Positions 24,108 through 34,792 of a stretch of DNA of 64,000 bases are shown in pieces. The notes under the pieces are model-generated. The model had not been told where the DNA came from, did not search any database, and saw nothing but the letters and a program-made list of their open reading frames with translations. Positions within the stretch are counted from its first letter, which is position 1. The number at the start of each line of letters is the position of its first letter. This DNA is from Lycocorax pyrrhopterus obiensis (Eukaryota; Chordata; Aves; Passeriformes; Paradisaeidae). The stretch lies in assembly GCA_014706295.1 (NCBI GenBank), contig JACSVZ010000002.1, positions 49,750,717 through 49,814,716 on the forward strand. The letters run 5' to 3'. The position numbers and the translations under genes were made by a program.

Positions 24108-27100
24108 ACATTTTACATATTTTATTTAATGGCCTAGAAAATATGTTTTTTAGCATATAAGACTGCAGAATTGATGTCTGAGGACTACATTATTGTTACA
24201 ACTTCATGCAGTGGCAAAATTGATCACCTTTCCTGAGCACTTAATGAGCAAATACCATTGCAAAAGCACCACTTATCCTTTATTAGAGTAAGAGCAAAGA
24301 TACTGTGCTAATACTCTTGTAATTTGTATTTAAAGAAATGCACAGCATAATCATCCTATCAAATAAATCTATTGGTGCAGTAGAGTGCAAGTTTTTCAAT
24401 GAATTGTTACTTACCTGCTGCTTTTTGATCTTTTGAGGTGTGTTTGCATGAGGTGCTGATTCAATGAGCTTCAATGGCATTCAGCACACCTCAGAAATGT
24501 GATCTCACAGGTGTCCCTGTTCTGTGTTTCAGTCAATCGGAGACCACTTTATACATAACAAAGACCAAGACTGAGAAACAGGAAGTATTATAGCTCTGCA
24601 CACATCTTTTCAGAAAACCCGATTTGTCTTGTTAAGTACTACACCTGAATGCTGATCAGGAATCCTGGCACTGAACTTAGAATTAAAAATAAAACTAACT
24701 AACAATCAAAAAAAGGCAGAATCTTTTGATTCCAAAGCCTTTAATTCATGATCAAACATAAACCTTAAATGAGAAATACTCTCATTAATCTCATTTTATG
24801 ACTTTCAGATTTGTCTTCCTACTGTGCATATCTTCTCTTTTTCTTTCCCTACTTTTCTCCCCTGAACCTCTGAGGTACATTTTCACCTTTAAAACTAATA
24901 TAACTCTTTAATCATCAGGCTGTTAATTCAAATATTCCTTTTTTACTAGTGAAGAGAATTAACATGTTCTTCACTTTCCTGTAAGGGATTTGCAATCATC
25001 CACTAATCAAGATAAATAGAAGAGAAATCACAAACTACCCGAGGCCAAGAGTTTTGTACTTGGGTGCTTAATGACAAGCACATAAATCCATATATAAGTA
25101 ACCAAATAAACAACCCAATTTAAAAAAAATACAGAACTTCCAGCAATCCCCATTGATTTCCCCAGTTACTTTGTTTTCTTCATTGCTAGTGAAAAATTGA
25201 GTACTTACACACAATGCCTAACTGTGGGTATTCACATTTGAAAATATTTACTTGGGAAAAACTATTCCAAGAAACTTCTGCCCCAATATAAGAAATGAAA
25301 AATATCAAAACTGTGTTGACAATTGTAAATTATGGGATTAGGAAGATAACTTCTTATATCTCATATAATGTCAAACCTATTGATTCATGGTGCCACTGAT
25401 TAATGCACATTGACCTGAGGGATTTCAGGTAAATAGCAAATAAAAGTGTAAGTGTTGCTAGTGACTGGTAAACCAAGGCATACAGGTCTGCAAAGCCTAA
25501 GGCAGCCACTGCATGATTTCACATTTGCTTTTCAAGCATATAGCAAGAAAATTATTACTAGAGTGAAACTCATAACTTTGTCACAGATCAGGGAGTTCTC
25601 AGACCTCCATTTCTCCATGGGCCTCACCTTATCATACCTACACATCTGATCCCACAAAAGGGGAATTTCTAAATTCTGGCCCCCTAGATTTTTGCAGGCA
25701 GCAGGTTTGCATCATTTCAAAATCTGAGAATGGGCCAGGGAATGGTAAAGAATGATAAGACCTAAAAAGTATTCAAGAGTGATGATTTTCCTTCACCCAT
25801 ATCCCTGCTCCCGACTCTCTGAAATCACCCATACCACAGCAAAATTTCTTTGATTTCCATAATGTAGGAACATACCCCATTAGAAAAACACCGAGAAGAA
25901 TTCATACCGCCAGAGCTTAGAACAAAACCTCCACCTCAAAAAAAAGAAAATAAAAACATCCTGAGGAATGACACATTGCCAAGTGGTTTGGCTATTGCTA
26001 GACTGCCAGGACATTAGTTTTCCTTCAGGCATTTCCCAGGTGGCTACAGCATCTTACAGCTGAAACCTCTGTACTCCTGTGGCAATATTGACACACAGCA
26101 GAAGCACCAATACCTGACCTATCTTTGTGGGACTGCAAATACTGCTGTTTACGCAGGAGTATTATTAGCCATAGAGTCTCTGAGCTCCAGTTATTATTAA
26201 ACATTCACTATCAGAATCTTCTATGAAAATCACAAGGAGGCAGCAAGTATGACGAGGCAGTCTTCTCAGTTTTTCTTATGCAACTGCCTCTTGGGACTAA
26301 TTAGGGCTGCTTTTGTAATTCACAAGCTATAAATTCCTTCAGATGCCTTTGGAAACGCTGTGTGATCTCCTCGGTGAGATTCTGCTTTGTGCTGATACGG
26401 CAAGTCAGCTAAACTTCTCAAAGCATGTAACAATCTGTCTGATTAACACGGAGAGGAAAGCCGAGCGTGGTGACAGAATAATGGCAGCTGGACTGTTAAT
26501 TTGATGTTTCCTTTCCTCACTCACTTAAGGTTAATTGTACATCCTGCAGAAGTCTACTTTCCCTTCTCCTGTTAGACTTTTTTTTAATTAGCTGAATAAC
26601 GCCATCTTATTTAATGACTGACCACAGCTAAGAGCTGGAGCAGACTATGCCTACATTGCAAAAAGAGCAACTCAAAGCCATGAGATGGGAATCCAAAATG
26701 CTGGTTAATGTTGGATACCAAAAACCAGATATTCTCTTGTTTTGAAGGAAGCAAGGGATGCACAGCCACAGATTTTAAGTCACGCTTGCAATTGCTCCTT
26801 CCTTGTGGGGGGGTAGGACCCCCCATCAGACACATTAAGTGTGGACAAGATCACTACACAGGTATCTCCCAGACACAGATTTAGCAGGATCCCATGCCCT
26901 TGTGATTGCCCCTCTGGGAAAAAACGAGCCCACAGTAGGAGTGTAATGCACATTTGGGGTGTAAGTCTAGAAAACCAAAAAGACATTTCACCCTGCTCCT
27001 GGTGTGCCTCCCACCTTCAGATTAGAGACAAAACACAGAGAAGGTAGTGGGTCAGCAGACTACCTGGAAAGAAAAAGAATTTTTTTGCTGAGGCTGACAC

Positions 27101-27295
27101 TGGGAAAAAATAAGAGCAAGCTGATAGTGAGAAAAGCAAGACAAGGCATCAGCAGAAGAAAGGGAGTGGCTGAGCTATCCATGGCTACTCAGGCAGATGG
27201 CCAAAATCCATCTGCATAAGGAAGGTCTGGGCTCTGAAAGAAAATTAACAGATCTAGGTTTAGGCGAATATAATGGAAAAGACTGGGGGACATGA
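24108..27295. other. Gene-free DNA with a candidate conserved block
   Basis: No supported gene. The stretch 24,280-25,450 is strongly AT-rich. The stretch 26,240-26,560 has the texture of a vertebrate conserved noncoding element: ACTAATTAGGG and TGTTAATTTGATG homeodomain-type words, with several retained CpGs (CTCCTCGG, GATACGGC, GCCGAGCGTGG). Confidence 0.45.
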
Positions 27296-27339
27296 GATGC
27301 AAATGATATCTTAGCAAGATGCAAATGGTATCTTAGCAA
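27296..27339. repeat. 22-bp tandem duplication carrying the POU octamer
   Basis: Two adjacent 22-bp units, GATGCAAATGATATCTTAG+CAA and the same with one A-to-G change, each hold the octamer ATGCAAAT, the classic binding site of POU/Oct factors. The units differ at a single base. A further TTTTGCAT word follows at 27341-27348. Binding in vivo is inference. Confidence 0.85.
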
Positions 27340-28340
27340 GATTTTGCATGGAGATATTTAAAAGAGGAAAGATTGGAAGAAAGAAACAATACCTTTCATT
27401 AGACAAGGCTGATACAGGTGGGAAAAAACCAAGAAGATCTCATATATGCTTCTCCTCTTTTTTTATCAGTTATAGCAGTTGACCTAATAAAAGATATAAT
27501 TTCTTCCAAACCATCTCCCTCTTACATCCTGAGAGAATCACAAGTGAAATAACTTTTTACTATCATGCTGATTTTAAAATATAATATTTAGTCTTTCCTG
27601 TAAACATATTTGGAATATGTGAAGAGTTGATGGATATTATAGTTGTGTTTTTACGTCAACTATCTCCTTACTAAATATTATTGAAAACAGAACTAATCAG
27701 ACTGGGAGTTGTTCTTTTTTTTTCTCCTTCAATCAGCTCCTTTGGTTATAAAGTTTTTCTGTTCTGCTTAAAAAATAAAAATAAAATATTGAGTAGGAAG
27801 AAGCAATATAAATGGATAATGAAAGCAAATTATTATCAAAATGTTTCCCTCTTCACTGCTGCAATAAAAACAAATTGTATTTTGCTAACAAAGCCAATTG
27901 TCAAATACAGAACTACAATTTGGTTTAATATACCATTGCACCCTGCATATTCAAAATGTCCCAAAGTGTCTTATAATAGTAAAAAACCAGCCTTATTTCC
28001 ATATGTGTCTGATTTTGTTACCAACCAAGCACTAAATTGAACAATTAAGCATCTAATATATTTATCAAAGCTTTCTGGGTTTCTTCTCCTGCAGCTGTAT
28101 ACAGGGCTGTAATCCTGAATTTTTTATTTTGTTTTGGGGTAGACCATAATCTTGAGATTTTAAGTGCAAGAACTGATCCAAAACTACATCAGCAACTCCA
28201 AATTTAGCCTCTGGGGCTACATCCCTGTGAGGGCATTAAAGAGAGTCTGTAAAGGTTCACAGGCACTGGGCAGTGATTGCCTTTTGCCCATACACAAGCT
28301 CTCAAAGGGTTCCCAAGCCCACTTTGTGGCACATATTGGG
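27340..28340. other. Gene-free AT-rich DNA
   Basis: No gene or repeat recognised. The 119-codon plus frame at 27681-28040 is phenylalanine-, lysine- and asparagine-rich, as expected from AT-rich composition. Confidence 0.5.
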
Positions 28341-28378
28341 GGAGGTTGCACATAGCTGAGGAGGTTGCATGTAGCTAC
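28341..28378. repeat. 19-bp tandem duplication
   Basis: GGAGGTTGCACATAGCTGA (28341-28359) is followed directly by GGAGGTTGCATGTAGCTAC (28360-28378). The two copies share 15 of 19 positions. It is probably an old slippage or duplication event. Confidence 0.7.
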
Positions 28379-28383
28379 CTTAT

Positions 28384-28406
28384 TCTGGAGTCTATGAGAC
28401 TCCAGA
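28384..28406. repeat. Perfect 9-bp inverted repeat with a 5-base loop
   Basis: TCTGGAGTC (28384-28392) and GACTCCAGA (28398-28406) pair exactly around TATGA. It starts six bases after the 19-bp tandem duplication. Confidence 0.75.
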
Positions 28407-30689
28407 GATTACAAACCCTTGACTCTGTAAGACTTCAGTAACAAGAAATTAGGCACTGGATAAATTTGTTCACAAGAGCTATAGCCTCTGTGTCTTTGAA
28501 ACATATATTTAAAGACAGATTTTCAGAAGAGGTCTACTGTCATGTAAAGACCAAAATATTCAGCCAGATTTGCAGAATTGTACCATGAAGATGTCAATCA
28601 ATTCTAAAAATCCCTGTCTTTTCCATTTCATTCCTATAAGTAGGAAAGAATTTTTTTACAAATATGACCCTCCAGTATAAAGAATTCATCTGAGACTAGC
28701 TGTAATGTGTACAATAACTAACCAAATTTCACCTGAGTTATTTAAACCCTATCTCACTCTCTTTAAAATGAGAGTTCAGAAATCTCCCAGATAAAGGTTC
28801 TCAAGCTTGTCTCATTTCTCCTGCATCTAACTTTTTCAGCTGCCTGATCTCAGTCCCTACGAAAGTATTCTCCAAGTTCAAATCTGGGCATGAAGTGGAT
28901 TTTTTTTTTCAATGCAGCCATCAAACCAAACTCCTGGGCAAAGAAAGAAAGAAATTAATAGTTTGGTCATGCCAAATTTTTAGAAGTTTGTAGCATACTA
29001 AACTCTAATCCACTAATGAACTTAACTCCTAACCCCACTGAAATTCACATTCACCCCTTTAAAATAATCCCACTCTGTACCCATAGCTAATCACACAATA
29101 TAATCTCCTGTGCTGCTTACTTTTTGAGGTCTATTCACAATTGCAAGATGAATCTTTCAACTGCCCATTGTAACACATCCTGCTCAGTACTTTGGTGGAC
29201 CACTGGCATATTCCTGACAAAAATGCAAAAGCTAATGCCAGTATGCTGTCTTTCTTCCTCCACATAGCTACCTCTAGTACTCAGATAGTTATTTCCAGCT
29301 GCTGCTACCTTCCATCGGTAATGTCTTTTCCTGGTATCATTTTATCTTCATTTCAACATACTGAGGTCTTGGCAACACACACAGTAGATGTTTGATTGTG
29401 TTCAGCTGGGGATCTTCTAATGTACTGGGTTATCTTGGCAAGACACTCCACTGCTTTTCTTGCCAGCATGTTGCATCTGCTACTAGCCTCTAAATGGTTT
29501 CCTTCCACAGCAGTGGGATCTACTCACTTTTCTCTGACGTAGGTCTGCTGCTTATCAGCACAGCCAGGATCATACTGAGGCTGGGCCACAGGGCAGATGA
29601 AGTACATCTGGTCACTGATGTAATGCTCTCTCTAGTTTCTGTTGGCTCCTCCTTCATCCAGCAGCTCCACTAAGACCCTTTGGGCCTGCCAGAGATGCAA
29701 GTTCCTTAAACACCTTGAAGATATCTTGCATGGATGTCTCTGTGATATCTAAGGAGTGCAGGTCAGGGAGTCAGGACACCTGTAGCTCAGATGGAACGTT
29801 AGTGTTTTTCTATGACTACTCACCAGTGAATTCTTCTCATGCCAAATACAACATAATACCTTCTAGGAGGACTTCTGTGGCCAGCTTACCAACCCAATAT
29901 TAGCCACCTGCTGCCACTGCAAAGGCAGATTATCTACTTCTGAAGTCAACTTCAGTCAAGGAATCACCACGCCACATCTCAGCCCGTATTAAGAAAATAG
30001 CCCAATCTGGAGCTTTTTCTCCATCTATGCTATAAAACTCATTCAGTTTTCACCTGAGCACAAATTGTCATCTAACAGCTCTTGTACAAGGGAAGTTTCA
30101 GCTTGAGCACAGCTTCAGGGCCACACTCACATCACCATCAATCCTTTCTATGCTCTCCTGCTTTTTTCTTTCTGGAGTAGTAGTAGCCACAGTTCATAAA
30201 GTTGTCCTGTTTCCCATTTTATGGACTCTCTCCTGTAAATGGATGTCAGTGGTCATACAAATGATTTTCCTTGGCTCTAACTAGTCAGTCGATTATGTTT
30301 CCAGAGTAACGTAAGGAGAACAGAGATCTCAGCTTGGTAACGTACACATCTATGCACTCCAGGAGCATGCAATGAGGCAAGCAAGTCTGGTCCATCAGGG
30401 ACAGAACTCTAAGTCTTAAACAAGGCACCAAATAATTCCTTTCACAAACCTATCAAACTCCTTTTTTAAAACCTTCAGGAAGAGGTCTTCTGCATTGCCC
30501 TGACAGTTGAAAACTTTATTCTAATTTCTAAATTTTTGTCATTAACAAATAGGACAGATATTTCGTTCATTTATCATCATCATTCTTTGTCTTAATGTGT
30601 TTTTTATCTCTCCGTAGTGTTTACTCTCCTGACGTGTGTGTGGATGGCACCCATCCCTGCTCATCCTTAATACTGTTAATCTAAAGAAA
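28407..30689. other. Gene-free DNA, weakly coding-like on the minus strand
   Basis: No supported gene. The minus strand between about 29,530 and 29,790 gives a short run of protein-like text interrupted by stops, with no family I recognise. GC content rises between 29,200 and 30,400 compared with the AT-rich flanks. It could be an old retrocopy or repeat; the evidence is too weak for a pseudogene call. Confidence 0.35.
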
Positions 30690-31120
30690 ACATATCCCTT
30701 TAATCTCTGTTTGCAAGATAAGGATCTCCGTTCTCTTAGTTACTCTAGTAGCCTTCCTTCCTACCTTTTCAAATTTGAATTCTCTTTCTTGAGTAGGGGT
30801 GATCAGAAGAGCACACAGACTTCCACATCCGTTGCAGAGAAGCGTTAGCCCTTCCCCTTCTGTATTGGAAATTTCTCTCCCAACGAAACCCAGAATCACA
30901 ACGCCTTTCTCAAAGTAGGACCCCGGTGTCTCACTGCAATTCTATAGGGAATAGCACATGTGGATCCTGCATCTTGATCAAGGACTTCTACTACTTCTTC
31001 ATTTCCATTATGAAGCTTGTTACAGTCTTGTTGGGATCACTAATGTTGAATATGTCTATCAGCTCTTCTCTTTGTCTGTTTCTGCATTATCCCAGGCAAG
31101 AATCTCAACTGGGTTTTCAT
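30690..31120 (-). repeat. Ancient CR1/L3-like retrotransposon fragment
   Basis: Plus-strand words match, in order, the reverse complement of old CR1-type elements. They are CCTACCTTTTCAAATTTGAA, TTTCTTGAGTAGGGGTGATC, ACTTCCACATCC, TGTATTGGAAATTTCTC and CCCAGAATCACAACGCCTTT. A later ATCACTAATGTTGAATATG word (31037-31055) also fits. It is highly diverged and is the second old relic of this kind in the window. Confidence 0.5.
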
Positions 31121-32707
31121 TTTTTACCTTCAGTAAAAAATGAAAAAAATACTACTGATTTCCTTTTTTGCAATCCCACCGCCTTTGTCAACTCAGTGTG
31201 AGGCCTTGTCCTTACTTCTTCCTCTTCTGTGCAGTAGTCAGGAAATGCGGTATCTTGACAGACCTAAAACCTTAAATGCTGCCAGACGTTTTGCTTCTGT
31301 TTTGCAAAGCACACTACTAAGTGTGCTCTCACTTGACTGACCACTGGCAATAGGCTCCTCTTTCAGACCTCTAGCAGTGCCCCAAAGCAAAAAAATCATC
31401 TCTCAGCTATCCTTTTCCAACTCTCCCTTCTTTCACCTGTCATCTCCTCCTCCAAATCCCTTGCTCACATATACAAAGGAAGGCCACAATCCAGCTTGAC
31501 AAAGGTACACAGAGCAACATGGAACAGCTCACCCAAAAGGTTGTGGTGCACATATAAAGACACTTTTGCTTTTCAAGTCTCAATCTGCACTTTAGGAGAG
31601 ATGGGACAGTTCCTTTACCACAACACTCGTTTGCAGCAGATTCTCTCCAGCACACTCCAGCTCTGGAGGACAGACTTTTTCCTCAGTATTTTCACTCCTG
31701 CTGCCTTCAACAACTTCCAAACCAATCATTATGGCATACATCAAAAGCTTTTCATCTGAAGTTCTGACAGATTTCTGGAGAAAGGTTGGGGGTTTATTCA
31801 TTTAACAGACACCAGGGAAGACCAACTCCAGGTTTAAAAATCTCTGAGTAGCCTAAATGAAGTTATTTTTTCCCCACTTTAGCCTTAAAGCCAAAATGGT
31901 GTGATTTTCTTAATAGCTTACCCCAGCTTGTTTTCTTTCACAAGCAGCAGCACTTTAAGTAGAGAGCCCACACTGTAATAATTTACTTGGGGGGAACAGA
32001 TGGAAGTGGAGAGGGTCAAGGCTGAGTTGCATGCTGTGGCTTTTTGTGTGCATTCATCTGTGTTACTTTTCCATTTTTGACAATGCAATTCTAAGACTAT
32101 TGGTATTTTTTCAGACAGCGAATTATAAAGTTAAAAAGGTAACAGTGCTTAGCAAACAGATAGGTCATAAACTAAATTGTACTACACTGTGCCTCCTTAT
32201 TTGAGTTAGGGGGTCAAATTCTTAGTACTTTTAAGAACTCTAGAGAGCAATTTGTGAGGAAAATGGGGAGAAGACAATTTACACAATTTCACCCATGCTT
32301 CTGGTTTGAAAATTGCCTCAGTTAGTCCCCTAACATATATAAAGCTGTCTGAGGACTGCTCTTCTTCCATCAGCTGCCAGCGGCTTCGAGAAGCCACAGC
32401 ACAGAAAGGGAAAGGAGAGGCATAGTGGGATCCCAGCCATACAGGTAAATAATGCAGTCCATCCAGTGATGATCCTACTTAATATTCTTCACTGGCTTTT
32501 TAGAAGGATCATGCTAAAATGGATGTAGGCATTCTAAAGCAAACTTCTTCCTCTATTTTTGCCTTCATTTCTAGATTAGTTGAAGAGATGAGGAAAGGAA
32601 TATGTCTGCATAGCATTGCATGTCTCTCGAATGTATGTACAAACTGTGACACTTTTTAAGTCTACGTAAACCTGGTGTTCGTCTGTGAGGGTATCTGTCT
32701 ATGTTAT
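31121..32707. other. Gene-free DNA
   Basis: No gene recognised. Short open frames overlap on both strands at 31,440-31,801. The first part may hold further worn CR1 sequence that I cannot match. Confidence 0.5.
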
Positions 32708-32873
32708 CCAGTGTTTCGGAACAAGCTGCCCAGGGAAACGGTGGAGTGGAAGTATTTAAAAGACATGTAGATGTAGCATTTTTACAAACACGGTGGACTT
32801 TGCAATGTTAGGATAATGGTTTTACTCTACAGCCTTAAGGGTCCTTTCCAACCTAAATGATTCTATTATTCTA
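32708..32873 (+). repeat. CR1 retrotransposon 3' tail, truncated
   Basis: It reads GGAACAAGCTGCCCAGGGAA, then GTATTTAAAAGACATGTAGA, then GTCCTTTCCAACCTAAATGA, and ends ATTCTATTATTCTA, the terminal short repeat of CR1. Only the last 165 bp are present. It is moderately diverged. Confidence 0.85.
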
Positions 32874-34686
32874 AAAGAAAGAGGAAGACCAGCATAAGAG
32901 CATGTTTTCTGGATTGAAAAGGTGTACTTGGTTGTTATAGTAACTTGACTTTTGCAAAACTCACTTTGTGACAAACTAGAGGTCTTTTGCATTAGGGGAG
33001 GATCTTTTGAGAAAAGATGTAAAATTATGTGTGCAAGATATATAATTTGAGAAGTTACAAAAAATCTTCCCTTTGTCCTTGTAATCAAATTAAGGCAGCA
33101 GATTCTTTCTGAGTCAGTGACAAAAGCAAAAAAAGCACATTAGTCCAAAAACTTTTTTAAGCTCTCATAGATAAAAATGGAGGAGAGACTTTAGCTGGCT
33201 TCTCAGCAGCAGAGGTAGTTTAGCTGTTGGAGGTGTTGAAGTCTCACACACATTCAGATTCAATATTCTGCCAAGTTCCCTATCATGTCATTTTCTTAAT
33301 AGACAGGGCATGGGGGAGAGGATTGAACATTTTATCAAAAAGACTCATAACAAGGTCTCTTTGGTTGACTTCCAAATGTCCTTTGTAAGGGATCACATGC
33401 TTCTTTCCCCACTCCATAATTTCTTTCTGAAAAAGGGAGATTTAATACACCTAAGGAGACAGGAGCATGTGTGAAAGTCTTGTCAACTGCTAACAAAGTG
33501 TCTTGATGCAGACATGAATTTGTACCGTGTACTTGCTTTTGGGGGAAGATCAGCTTTACACATGTCCTGCTTATTTTTCTCTGACCTTTCAAGGCTAATT
33601 CAATGTGTATACTTGATTAATTTCACGATCCTAGCCAATCTGCATGAAATGCTCTGTCTGAGCATGTGTAATTAGCCATCTTTTCTTTGCTCTGTTCCCA
33701 TAGTCTGAATGTAATGAGATACATAATGCTTTCCTAATGTGCTAGAAATTTTATAGGGTTTTTAACTGTCAGTTTGATTTGCTGTTACTGTACGTTCTTT
33801 TTGTAAATTGATCCATTCTGTCTCTCTCAACACACCAGAAATTAAACCTTTCAAAAAAGCATTCTTTTCATCCACATCTAGCTAATATATAAAATGTCTA
33901 TGTAACACCACCATAGAATACATATGCACAAACACATACACACAGCATATGTCTAATAAACAGCTTCCTCTCAGTATGCTTCCCTGATGCCATGTTTGGG
34001 TGTTAAATTCAAGCAAAATTCCCCAGACCAAACATTATTCTCCAACTCAGATTTGCATATGTACAATCGACAGAGTGGGCAGTCAACACCCAGTCTCCCA
34101 CCTTATCTGTAAAAAACGTGTTCTGTTTCTGGGACATTCATCTCAGTTTTGCAGTCAGTTGCACATGTACGAACCAACAGACAATGAATGTGCCTGCAGA
34201 GGCTGATGCATATTTCTCTCACAAGAGCTGCAGAAGCAAAGGTCTCCAGTTTGGCAGAAGAAAGAACTCCATTTTGATCTGCTCAGTAAACATAATGTAC
34301 ATATCCCAGTTCAGGTTTTCTCTGTATGTTGAACCTGAGATAAAAACCCTGATGGAGATTTGTGGACATTAGCAACGTGTTTTCTACAGCCTGATCGTGG
34401 TCAGGGAGTAGAGTCCTCTTTTTCACAGCTTAACAACAATCTTTCCTGAAACATGACTTCCTTTAAACCTTTCAGAAGAAGAAAATGTCATGAGTATCAC
34501 CACTACTGTAGCCACATAATGATTAAGGATTCTCCACAACAATCCTGAAGTTTATGCTATTAGGATCAAATAACAAGCCCTTCACCAGCATAATGAGCAC
34601 TTATATAAATAAAAGACCAATTTATTTTTTCAAGCTTACTCTAACAAAAGCCTGTCTTTGCCACAGATCTACCTCCTCACAAAAGC
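32874..34686. other. Gene-free DNA with a candidate conserved block
   Basis: No supported gene. The stretch 33,590-33,740 holds TTGATTAATTTCACG and TGTGTAATTAGCC homeodomain-type words and a TCTGCATGAAATGC stretch, and reads like conserved noncoding DNA. A short CA-rich run lies at about 33,927-33,945. Confidence 0.45.
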
Positions 34687-34792
34687 CAGAGAGATACAAC
34701 AATTTTTAACATGATTTGCCCAAGGCTCTGTAGCCGAAGACAACATCGAGAATAAGAAATGGGACCTCCTGATTCACAGTCTCATGGTCCAG
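34687..34792 (-). repeat. MIR-like SINE relic
   Basis: The order GAGAGATACAAC, ATGATTTGCCCAAGGCTCTG, AAATGGGACCTCCTGATTCA, AGTCTCATGGTCC follows the reverse complement of the MIR core and 5' part. It is heavily diverged. This family is ancient and shared by amniotes, so only fragments are expected in birds. Confidence 0.4.
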
